Origin: Chloroflexota bacterium
Lineage (GTDB): Bacteria; Chloroflexota; UBA11872
Length of the DNA: 50,956 nt
Reading direction: 5' to 3'
Assembly (NCBI GenBank): GCA_011523785.1
Contig: WTFW01000066.1
Location: forward strand, 1-50,956
Position 1 is the first letter of the stretch; each line of letters starts with the position of its first letter. Below the pieces are notes generated by a model. The model was not told where the DNA came from. It searched no databases and saw only the letters and a list, made by a program, of their open reading frames with translations. Below, in pieces: positions 17,304-24,236 of the stretch. The position numbers were made by a program, and so were the translations under genes.

Positions 17304-17376
17304 AGCTGCGCAGCCATCTGGCCGGTGTGTAAGCGATTTCACCACCGCCGGTTCGCGTTGCGCCGCAGAATGCTTG

Positions 17377-17382
17377 GATAAT
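17377..17382 (+). promoter_or_regulatory. Possible -10 element for the thioredoxin-ccdA operon
   Basis: GATAAT lies 31 bases upstream of the ATG at 17414 in a short divergent gap. A TTCGCG about 19 bases before it is a poor -35, so only the -10 is suggested. Confidence 0.3.
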
Positions 17383-17413
17383 CGTCATCAAGCAGTACTC
17401 GGGACGAAACTGA

Positions 17414-18031
17414 ATGCGCGCACGCCGGAGCCACGTCGGACGACGCCGGGTAGTGACCGGTATTGGTGTTGGCATGTTGTTCGCGGCCTGCGGTGAAGCC
17501 GCGGTCTCGGAGACGACGCCGGCCCCAACCACCGAGGCGACTACCGATGCCTCGGGCTTTCCCGCCGGCGAGTCACGTCCCGCGTCCGACTTCACGTTCG
17601 AGGCCTACCAGGGGGCGGACCTGGTTGGCGGCGAAACTGTCCAGTTCAGCCAGATCCTTGCCGCCGGCAAGCCGGTGGTCCTGAATTTCTGGGCCGCGCA
17701 GTGTCCTCCCTGCCGGGTGGAAATGCCGGAGTTCGACCACGCCTGGCAGGCCGCCAAGGATCGCGTGTTGCTGGTGGGACTGGATGTCGGCCCCCTGATA
17801 AACCTTGGTACGCGCGCCGAGGGCCAGGCGCTGGCGGAGGAGCTGGGCGTAACCTATCCCGTGGGAACGACGTCGGATGCCACCGTTATGCAGCGATTCC
17901 AGGTGCTGGGGATGCCCTCCACGATCTTCATCACGGCGCAGTCTCAGATCATGCGCCAGTGGACGGGCCTCCTGGACGAGGCCGCCGTCACCGAATTCAT
18001 GAACGAACTGATCCAGGCGTCAGACGGCTAG
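17414..18031 (+). CDS. Thioredoxin-like lipoprotein (TlpA family)
   Basis: A twin-arginine-like signal (GRRRVVTGIGVGMLFAACG) ends in a lipobox at Cys26, followed by a Thr/Pro-rich linker and a thioredoxin domain. The active site reads FWAAQCPPCRVEMPEF: both catalytic cysteines are kept, but the Trp before the first Cys is Gln. The cis-proline loop is GMPSTIFI. It is 205 residues, starts with ATG at 17414, and is followed after 12 bases by ccdA. It is probably a reductant carrier fed by CcdA, in parallel with the divergent thioredoxin. Confidence 0.88.
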   Translation: MRARRSHVGRRRVVTGIGVGMLFAACGEAAVSETTPAPTTEATTDASGFPAGESRPASDFTFEAYQGADLVGGETVQFSQILAAGKPVVLNFWAAQCPPCRVEMPEFDHAWQAAKDRVLLVGLDVGPLINLGTRAEGQALAEELGVTYPVGTTSDATVMQRFQVLGMPSTIFITAQSQIMRQWTGLLDEAAVTEFMNELIQASDG

Positions 18032-18043
18032 CGTGACCGCGCC

Positions 18044-18877
18044 GTGAGCGCCCGACCGGCGCGCAGCCCATGGGTGGGAACGGCGCTGGGGTACGGCGTG
18101 CCGGGGTTGCTGGTCGCCGTTCTGATTGGCGCCCTCATTTCGGTGCAGGCCAACGCCGAAGCCGCCGTGTCGGGCTTTGCGGGCGCCCTGCCGATCGGCT
18201 TCGCCGCCGCCGCCGGCGTCGTCGCCAGCGTCAATCCCTGCGGCTTCTTCATGCTGCCCGGCTACGTGGCCTACCAGCTGGGTACGCAGGAAGCCGGTTA
18301 CGACCAGCTGTCCGCTTCCCGACGCGTGGCGCGGGCTCTTGGCGTCGGCCTCATGGCCACCCTCGGCTTCGTCCTGATCTTCGCCGCGGTTGGCGCGGTG
18401 ATTGCGGCCGGCGGAACATTCCTAAGCCGCGTGTTCCCGTTCCTGGGCCTGTCGGTTGGCGTCCTGATGGTGGTTTTCGGCGCCTACCTCCTCATCACTC
18501 ACCGCTACATCGGCGTCCTGGCGGCTAGCCGTATCCAGGTCACGCCGCAGCGCAACCTCGGCAATGCGTTCGTCTTCGGACTCGGCTACGCGGTCGGGTC
18601 GCTGAGCTGCACGCTGCCGATCTTCCTGGTCGTCGTCGGTGGCGCGCTGGGCGCGGCCGGCTTCCTGGCCTCATTCAGCCAGTTCCTCGCGTTCGCCCTC
18701 GGCATGGGCGTGGTGGTGATCGCGGTGACAATCGGGGCGGCCATCTTTCGGGACGCCGTGGCCCGTTTCCTGCGCGGCGCCCTGCCGCACGTGCACCGGG
18801 CAAGTTCGCTCTTTCTGGTCGGCGCCGGCGGGTATCTGATCTACTACTGGGTTTTCTTCGCCGGGCTCAACCTCTAG
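18044..18877 (+). CDS. ccdA: Cytochrome c biogenesis protein CcdA
   Basis: CcdA passes electrons from cytoplasmic thioredoxin across the membrane to TlpA/ResA-type proteins. The redox cysteines are visible in SVNPCGFFMLPGY (near residue 65) and GSLSCTLPIFLVVVG (near residue 190). There are about seven membrane helices in 277 residues. The start is GTG at 18044. Genomic pairing with two thioredoxins forms a complete thiol-reduction route for cytochrome c maturation. Confidence 0.9.
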   Translation: MSARPARSPWVGTALGYGVPGLLVAVLIGALISVQANAEAAVSGFAGALPIGFAAAAGVVASVNPCGFFMLPGYVAYQLGTQEAGYDQLSASRRVARALGVGLMATLGFVLIFAAVGAVIAAGGTFLSRVFPFLGLSVGVLMVVFGAYLLITHRYIGVLAASRIQVTPQRNLGNAFVFGLGYAVGSLSCTLPIFLVVVGGALGAAGFLASFSQFLAFALGMGVVVIAVTIGAAIFRDAVARFLRGALPHVHRASSLFLVGAGGYLIYYWVFFAGLNL

Positions 18878-18894
18878 GCCAGGTCGGCCTGGCC
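18877..18894. terminator. Hairpin between convergent genes
   Basis: GGCCAGG-TCGG-CCTGGCC is a perfect 7-bp stem with a 4-base loop, immediately after the ccdA stop and before the convergent acetyltransferase. There is no T-run on either side, so it is a weak candidate for an intrinsic terminator, but it could stop or protect both 3' ends. Confidence 0.35.
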
Positions 18895-18914
18895 GCGGAT
18901 GTGACTGTCGATCA

Positions 18915-19475
18915 CTAGCGGCTCTGCTCCCACTCCTCCCGCAAGACTGCGTAGATGACACCGGCTTCGCGGGACTCCAGGTCTGTTCCTCTGGGCGCGT
19001 GGGGAATCGTCCCTTCGTGGGTCATGCCGAGTCTTTCCATGACGCGAATCGAGGCCCTGTTCCGGGCGTTCGCACCGGCCTGCACCCGCGCCAGCGCCGG
19101 CAGCGCCGCGAACGCCGCGTCAATCACGGCGCGCACCGCCTCCGTCATGTAGCCGTTGCCCCAGTGGCGCCGGGCCAGCGCGTAACCGAGTTCGCCCTTT
19201 CGATGCTGGTGGTCGATCCGCAGGTTGATTCCACCAGACGCGCGTCCGGCTATCTCCATCGCCCAAACCGGGCGGGTCGACCAGTCCTCCAGCACCCACC
19301 GCGCCACCGCCTCGTCAGCGTGACGCCGCTCATACGGTTCGGGAACGGGAAGAAATCTCGACCACTCCGGATCGGCGGCATACGCCAGCAGGTCCTCCGC
19401 ATCCGCCAGCGTCCACCGGCGCAAGACCAGCCTCGCCGTCTCGATTCGTTCCGGCAACAGCGGCAGGCCGTTCAT
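18915..19475 (-). CDS. RimJ/RimL-type GNAT acetyltransferase (second of a pair)
   Basis: A GNAT fold is shown by ARLVLRRWTLADAEDL at the N-terminus, the acetyl-CoA loop region RRHWGNGYMTEAVRAV, and NRASIRVMERLGM near residue 150. RimJ/RimL relatives acetylate protein N-termini or small amines; the substrate is unknown. ATG at 19475 overlaps the stop of the preceding acetyltransferase (ATGA) and gives 186 residues. A TTG at 19499 would overlap that neighbour further and is less likely. Confidence 0.86.
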   Translation of the reverse strand: MNGLPLLPERIETARLVLRRWTLADAEDLLAYAADPEWSRFLPVPEPYERRHADEAVARWVLEDWSTRPVWAMEIAGRASGGINLRIDHQHRKGELGYALARRHWGNGYMTEAVRAVIDAAFAALPALARVQAGANARNRASIRVMERLGMTHEGTIPHAPRGTDLESREAGVIYAVLREEWEQSR

Positions 19476-20050
19476 GCGTCCAGCGACCGCGGCGTCCAAC
19501 CGGTTCGCAACATGCCGTAAACCGCCAGGTCAATCAGTTCGCCCTGGCGTACAAAGGCGCGGCGCATCACGGCCTCCCGCTGCATCCCAACCTTTTCCAG
19601 CACCCGAACCGAGGCGACGTTGGGCGGATCGACGCGACCCCAGACCCGGCCGAGTTGCGTGTCCAGGAACACGCGGTCCACCACCGCTCGAACAGCCTCC
19701 GTCGCCAGGCCCTGGCCTCGAAGGTCAGGTCGCACGGCGTAGCTCAATTCGGCCTGCGCGTGCTCGGCCTCGATGTTCAGCCCAACCCAACCCACCGTCC
19801 GGCTATCGATCTCAATGGCCCAGGTCGGCTCCGTTCGCCAGGGCGCCAGGAAGCGCCGGGCGACCCAGCGCTCCGCGTCACGTCGCTGGTATGGCTGCCG
19901 CGCGTCAGGCAGCAGCCGCATCCAGATGTCCTCGCAGGCAAAACTGAAGACGTCGTCCGCGTCCTCCAGCCGCACCTTGCGCAGCGTGAGGCGGCGAGTC
20001 CGGATCGCGTCGGGCAACTTCGCGACCTGGACTTCGTTAGCAGCGCCCAT
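19472..20050 (-). CDS. RimJ/RimL-type GNAT acetyltransferase (first of a pair)
   Basis: The 192-residue protein shares layout and motifs with the next gene: RRLTLRKVRLEDADDV, RPDLRGQGLATEAVRAV (acetyl-CoA loop) and NVASVRVLEKVGMQRE. The two genes are clearly paralogous and translationally coupled, so they look like a tandem duplication that has diverged. ATG at 20050. The target cannot be predicted. Confidence 0.87.
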   Translation of the reverse strand: MGAANEVQVAKLPDAIRTRRLTLRKVRLEDADDVFSFACEDIWMRLLPDARQPYQRRDAERWVARRFLAPWRTEPTWAIEIDSRTVGWVGLNIEAEHAQAELSYAVRPDLRGQGLATEAVRAVVDRVFLDTQLGRVWGRVDPPNVASVRVLEKVGMQREAVMRRAFVRQGELIDLAVYGMLRTGWTPRSLDA

Positions 20051-20123
20051 CGACTCGTCCCGGGTGCGGAAACACCGGACGCATCCCCAAGTCTGACCGA
20101 TCGGCGCCCTGTCGACCCGCTGC

Positions 20124-20129
20124 TAGCAT
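20124..20129 (+). promoter_or_regulatory. Possible -10 element giving a leaderless def transcript
   Basis: TAGCAT lies six bases before the ATG of the deformylase gene, so transcription would begin at or next to the start codon. No ribosome binding site is visible before that ATG, consistent with a leaderless mRNA. No clear -35 is seen. Confidence 0.35.
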
Positions 20130-20135
20130 CGCGCC

Positions 20136-20669
20136 ATGCCCCGTCGAGTTCTTGAACTCCCCGACCCCGTGCTCCGCGAGGTTGCGGAACCGATATCCCG
20201 GGTAACGCCCGCAGTCGAGGCGCTGGTGGACGACATGTTCGCCACCATGCACGCCAACTTCGGCATCGGGCTGGCCGCGCCCCAGGTCGGGGAACTGCTG
20301 CGGCTGGTTGTGATTGAACTGCCGCCGGACGAGAAAGACCCGCAGGCGGGCGTACCGTACGTGCTGGTCAACCCCGAGCTGCGCCGGCTGGGCGAGCGCG
20401 AGCAAATGACCGAAGGCTGCCTGTCGCTGCCCGGCTTTCGCGCCTTGGTGGAGCGGGCGCGAACCGCAACGGTGACGTACACCGGAATCGACGGCCGGCC
20501 GGCTCGCCTCGACGCCCAGGGGCTGCTGGCCCAGGCCCTCCAGCACGAAATCGACCACCTGAACGGCGTCCTGTTCATCGACCACCTCGACTCCCTCGAC
20601 GAACTCGAACAGATTCCGCCCGACGGCCTTGACTGGGTTCCCGCCGAGGACGCCGAGGACGAGTCGTAG
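20136..20669 (+). CDS. def: Peptide deformylase
   Basis: The enzyme removes the formyl group from new protein N-termini. All three family motifs are intact: GIGLAAPQVG at 43-52, EGCLSLPG with metal ligand Cys95, and QHEIDHLNG with His137, Glu138 and His141. The length of 177 residues is normal. The ATG at 20136 has no obvious ribosome binding site but a -10-like TAGCAT just upstream. It is convergent with moaB, 10 bases away. Confidence 0.95.
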   Translation: MPRRVLELPDPVLREVAEPISRVTPAVEALVDDMFATMHANFGIGLAAPQVGELLRLVVIELPPDEKDPQAGVPYVLVNPELRRLGEREQMTEGCLSLPGFRALVERARTATVTYTGIDGRPARLDAQGLLAQALQHEIDHLNGVLFIDHLDSLDELEQIPPDGLDWVPAEDAEDES

Positions 20670-20679
20670 AGGGACCTGA

Positions 20680-21216
20680 TTAGCGCGAGACTTCGCGAAT
20701 GAGGTGCCGTAGTTCCGGCACCAGCAGTTCGCCCAGTGCCAGCTCCACCGCCGCCGTCGAGCCCGGCGAGCACACCACCAGCGCCCGCCGGTACTTGCCG
20801 GCGACCGCTCGCGACAGGATCGAGGCAGCGCCAATCTGGTCCCAGCTGGCCCGCCGGAACCACTCGCCGTAGCCGTCCAGCACCTTCTCCAGCATCGGCG
20901 TGACCGTGTCCACCGTGATGTCCCGATCTCCCAGCCCGGTGCCGCCCGTACAGAAGACGAACCGGCACCCGGCCTCGATTGCGGCGTCTACCGCGGCCCG
21001 AATGTCGTCGGCCTCGTTGCGAATCAGGGCCTCGTGGATCACCTCGTGGCCGCCGGCCTGGATCAGGGCGGCGGCCGTGCGCCCGGATCGGTCGGTCCGC
21101 TCGGTGCGGCTGTCGCTGATCACGATGACCGCGCACGGCACTGCGCCGATTCCCTCGGCCTCATGCCGGTGCTCGCGAGTTGATGCCGATGCGTCGGGCT
21201 GGTGGTCGTGGCTCAC
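20680..21216 (-). CDS. moaB: Molybdenum cofactor biosynthesis protein MoaB/MogA
   Basis: The MoaB/MogA fold binds molybdopterin and adenylates it before metal insertion. Characteristic segments are AVIVISDSRTE (near residue 28), FCTGGTGLGDRDIT (near 88) and VVCSPGSTAAVELAL (near 150). The N-terminal 25 residues are His-rich and charged and are not part of the fold. Start GTG at 21216. It is divergent from moaD and moaE, 76 bases away, so the three genes may share control. Confidence 0.9.
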   Translation of the reverse strand: MSHDHQPDASASTREHRHEAEGIGAVPCAVIVISDSRTERTDRSGRTAAALIQAGGHEVIHEALIRNEADDIRAAVDAAIEAGCRFVFCTGGTGLGDRDITVDTVTPMLEKVLDGYGEWFRRASWDQIGAASILSRAVAGKYRRALVVCSPGSTAAVELALGELLVPELRHLIREVSR

Positions 21217-21280
21217 GCGGCTCTCGCCTTGGCTACAGCTTGGGACCGGAAATCATACCCAGCGGATGAGCCGCCGCTGG

Positions 21281-21286
21281 TAGGCT
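21281..21286 (+). promoter_or_regulatory. Possible -10 element giving a leaderless moaDE transcript
   Basis: TAGGCT lies six bases before the ATG of moaD at 21293, the same spacing as at def. No ribosome binding site precedes the ATG, which suggests a leaderless message. Confidence 0.3.
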
Positions 21287-21292
21287 CGAATT

Positions 21293-21592
21293 ATGGCCAG
21301 AACCAAGCCCCCGCCGTCCAAATCGCCGCCCGCGTCGCCCGCTGCGATCAGCGTGCGCGTCCTGTTCTTCGCCTCGCTGGCCGACCTGATGGGCGAACGG
21401 CGACGAAGCCTCCGCCTGGCGGTCGGCGCCACCATCGCCGACGCTTTGCGAGACCTGTCTCTTGATGTGCCCGAATTGGCGGCCCGTGCGCCGCACGTGT
21501 CGTTCGCCGTCAACGGGTCCTTCGTGGCCGCGGACGCCGAACTGTCGGACGGCGACGAACTGGCGCTTATCCCCCCGGTTTCCGGCGGATGA
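21293..21592 (+). CDS. moaD: Molybdopterin synthase small subunit MoaD
   Basis: MoaD is a ubiquitin-like sulfur carrier. The sequence VRVLFFASLADLMGERR begins the fold, and the protein ends in SGG, the diglycine tail that is adenylated and thiocarboxylated. About 20 low-complexity Pro/Ser/Lys residues precede the fold. It overlaps moaE by 4 bases (ATGA), so the two synthase subunits are translationally coupled. Confidence 0.93.
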   Translation: MARTKPPPSKSPPASPAAISVRVLFFASLADLMGERRRSLRLAVGATIADALRDLSLDVPELAARAPHVSFAVNGSFVAADAELSDGDELALIPPVSGG

Positions 21593-22020
21593 TCGTCGAA
21601 CTCACGTCGAATCCCATTGACGTGCCCCGGCTGATCGACCACGTCAACAAGCCGTCCAACGGCGGCATCTGCACCTTCCTGGGCGTCGTGCGCGATAACG
21701 CCGAGGGCCGCCCGGTCGTCAAGCTCGGCTACGAGGCCTACGAGTCGATGGCCGTGACGCAAATGCGCACAATCGTCGAGGAAGCCATGCAGCGCTGGAA
21801 CCTTGACGCCGTCGCGCTCTCCCATCGCACCGGCGAGTTGCAGATCGGCGAAGCCAGCGTCGTGATTGCCGTCGGCGCCCCCCATCGCGCCGAGGCTTTC
21901 GAGGCCTGCCGCTACATCATCGACACCCTCAAGACCCGCGTCCCTATCTGGAAAAAAGAGTTCTTCCAGGACGGCGCCGTCTGGGTCGAGCCGGTGTCGT
22001 CGCAACCGTCACCACAGTAA
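21589..22020 (+). CDS. moaE: Molybdopterin synthase large subunit MoaE
   Basis: MoaE converts precursor Z to molybdopterin using sulfur from MoaD. Family motifs include FLGVVRDNAEG, LGYEAYESMA, HRTGELQIGEASV, APHRAEAFEACRYIID and the catalytic-lysine region VPIWKKEFF. The length of 143 residues is typical. The ATG at 21589 overlaps the moaD stop. Confidence 0.94.
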   Translation: MIVELTSNPIDVPRLIDHVNKPSNGGICTFLGVVRDNAEGRPVVKLGYEAYESMAVTQMRTIVEEAMQRWNLDAVALSHRTGELQIGEASVVIAVGAPHRAEAFEACRYIIDTLKTRVPIWKKEFFQDGAVWVEPVSSQPSPQ

Positions 22021-22041
22021 TCCGGCTTCCCGCGCGCAACG

Positions 22042-22264
22042 TCAGCCGTGGCGTTCACGACCTTCGCGGACGGTGGCCACAATCTCATTCGTCGTCACAC
22101 ATAGGTCGACTCCCTCGACGTCCAGCACTGATTCGCGCGCCCTCAGGTTGAACGACGAAGGACTTTCCATGGCGACTGCGGATCATAGCGGCGCCGTCGC
22201 GTTGCGCGGATTCCAGCACCCCGGCCAAGTTTCGAGTGGCTTCTCGGTAGCCAGAGACCTTCAT
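22042..22264 (-). pseudogene. Frameshifted Phd/YefM-type antitoxin, no toxin partner
   Basis: From ATG 22264 (GGAG nine bases upstream) the protein reads MKVSGYREATRNLAGVLESA and then RSRHGKSFVVQPE, the Phd/YefM antitoxin fold. That frame then runs into unrelated residues and stops at 22085. The next frame continues with RESVLDVEGVDLCVTTNEIV and ends REGRERHG at a stop at 22042, which looks like a normal antitoxin C-terminus. One extra base within the G/C run near 22136-22143 would explain the break. No toxin gene follows; moaE is immediately convergent. It is either a decayed solitary antitoxin or carries an assembly error. Confidence 0.6.
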
Positions 22265-22424
22265 GCCTGGTGTCTCCAATTGGCGTCGCTTGCGTCGGCG
22301 TATGCCCCGTCTAACGCCAGCACGACATTCGCTGGCTGTAATGCAAGGTCATTCTGAATCAAGCCTTGGGCAGCTGGCAGGCGCCGCCGGACCCGAGGTG
22401 GGCGCCGAAGCTCGGCTTTCGCCC

Positions 22425-24236
22425 TCAGCTCACATCCTCCGGCGGCTCGTATCCCAGCCGCGCCGCTTCGTCATAGGCAGCTTGCGCCTCGTCTGCGCGC
22501 CCCAGTTCATCCAGGATCTGCCCGCGCGTGTAATGCGCGATGCCCAGTTCCGGATTCGCCGCCACGGCCGCTTCAATGTCCTCCAGCGCCAGGTCCAGAT
22601 CGCCCAACAACATCCGCGCGTCGGCCCGGTTATTCAGGGTTACGGCGTCGCCTGGCCGCAGTACCAGCGCCTGGTCGTAGTCGGCAATCGCTTCCTCGAA
22701 CCGCTCGGCCTGGTGGTGCAGCAGCGCGCGCGCCGCGTAGGCGGAGGCGTCGCTCGGGTCGATCTCAATGGCGGCCGCCAGGTCCTCCAGCGCTCCAGCC
22801 TCATCGTCGAGCGCCATGCGGATGCTGGCCCGTAACTCGTATGCGAGGGGCAGTCCGGGCTCATCCTCGATAAGCGCGCTGGTCACGGCCAGCGCATCGT
22901 CCAGCCGCTGCGCGAACCGCAGCACGTCGGCGTAGAGCAGCCGGACTCCAACTCGCTCGGGCGCAGCCGCCACCGCGCGTTCCAGGTCCGCGAGGGCGGA
23001 CTCGGTATCTTCCAGATCCAGGTGCAGGAGTGCCCGATCTGCCAGGTACTCAGGGTCCTCGCCAACAATATCCAGCGCCCGCGTCAAGGCCTCGACGGCG
23101 CCCTCGGTGTCACCCTGGGCGTCCAGCGCCAGCGCCTGCCCGGCATGCGCCTGCGGGTTGAGAGGATCGATGCGCGCGGCCGCTCCGTAGTCATCGGCGG
23201 CGCCCGTTGCGTCGCCCAGCGCCAGGCGGATGTCGCCGCGTGTGAACAGGGCGGGCAGGTATTCCGGCGCTACGTCCACCGCATACGTCGCCTCGGCCAG
23301 CGCTCGCTCCAGGTCGCCGTTCCCCTGCAAGGTCAACGCCAGGACCAATGCAGGTCGCGGGTCCTCGGGCGAAGCGGCCTTTGCCTGCTCGAGGTCGCCG
23401 ATGGCGGCATCGATGTTCTCCATCGCCAGGTACAGACGCGCTCGCTCGATCAAATGGCCGGCGTTGTCGGCGGAAATGTCAATGGCGCGCGTCAGGGCGT
23501 CAACGGCTCCATCAAGGTCGCCCTGCGCCGCCAGGGCCCGACCGTGCCCGAGGTGCGCCGCGGCGTGAAGCGGATCAATCCGTATGGCCGCCGTATAGTC
23601 CTCGGCGGCGGCGGCGGCGTCGCCCAGCGCCAGGTGAATGTCGGCGCGCGTGATGAGCGCCGGCAGAAACTCGGGCGCCAGGTCTACAGCCCGTGTGGCC
23701 ACGGCCAGGGCGCTCTCCAGGTTGCCGGCGAACTGGTCCGCGAGCGCCATCCCCATCAAGGGGCGCGGATCGTCGGGCGCGGCCTCGGCCGCAGCTTCGA
23801 AGGCTTCCCGCGCCTCCTCCAGATCGCCATTCCGCAAAAGCTCTAACGCACGCTCCAGGTCAGCCTGAATCGAAACCGGCGTGGCCACCGCGTCCGGGGT
23901 ACCTGGCGGTGGGGCAAAGTCCGGTGGCGCCGTAATCACCGGGCTGGTGGTCGGGGTCGCCGTGACACGCCCGATGGGGCCGCCGGCCCGCAGGTCCACG
24001 GTCGGGAGCCGCGGCGGCGCAACCGGAGCCGGATCCGCCGTCACGGTCGGCGGCGCTTCAGTTACGGTCGTGGAAGCCGCGGTTGGCGAAGGGGTGATTG
24101 GCGTCGGGGTGACCGCGGGCGGCTCCGCGGGCGCCTCGCCGCAGGCCAACGCGGCGACTGCCAGGGCCGTCCCCGCGAGTATCGGCCCAAGGACCCTGAG
24201 TGCGAACCGTGCGCGCACCGGCCGTCGAGCGGTCAC
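22425..24236 (-). CDS. TPR-repeat lipoprotein
   Basis: A lipoprotein signal (LAVAALACGE, Cys near residue 26) is followed by about 100 residues rich in Pro and Thr. About 13 tetratricopeptide repeats then fill the rest of the 603 residues. The repeats form a higher-order unit: four TPRs (136 residues, 408 bases) occur three times in a row, the first two copies being the most alike (for example LAPEFLPALITRADIHLALG against VAPEYLPALFTRGDIRLALG). It is likely an exposed scaffold for protein-protein contacts. GTG at 24236 overlaps the stop of the RACo-like gene (GTGA), so it is coupled to that gene; the functional link is unclear. Confidence 0.85.
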   Translation of the reverse strand: MTARRPVRARFALRVLGPILAGTALAVAALACGEAPAEPPAVTPTPITPSPTAASTTVTEAPPTVTADPAPVAPPRLPTVDLRAGGPIGRVTATPTTSPVITAPPDFAPPPGTPDAVATPVSIQADLERALELLRNGDLEEAREAFEAAAEAAPDDPRPLMGMALADQFAGNLESALAVATRAVDLAPEFLPALITRADIHLALGDAAAAAEDYTAAIRIDPLHAAAHLGHGRALAAQGDLDGAVDALTRAIDISADNAGHLIERARLYLAMENIDAAIGDLEQAKAASPEDPRPALVLALTLQGNGDLERALAEATYAVDVAPEYLPALFTRGDIRLALGDATGAADDYGAAARIDPLNPQAHAGQALALDAQGDTEGAVEALTRALDIVGEDPEYLADRALLHLDLEDTESALADLERAVAAAPERVGVRLLYADVLRFAQRLDDALAVTSALIEDEPGLPLAYELRASIRMALDDEAGALEDLAAAIEIDPSDASAYAARALLHHQAERFEEAIADYDQALVLRPGDAVTLNNRADARMLLGDLDLALEDIEAAVAANPELGIAHYTRGQILDELGRADEAQAAYDEAARLGYEPPEDVS

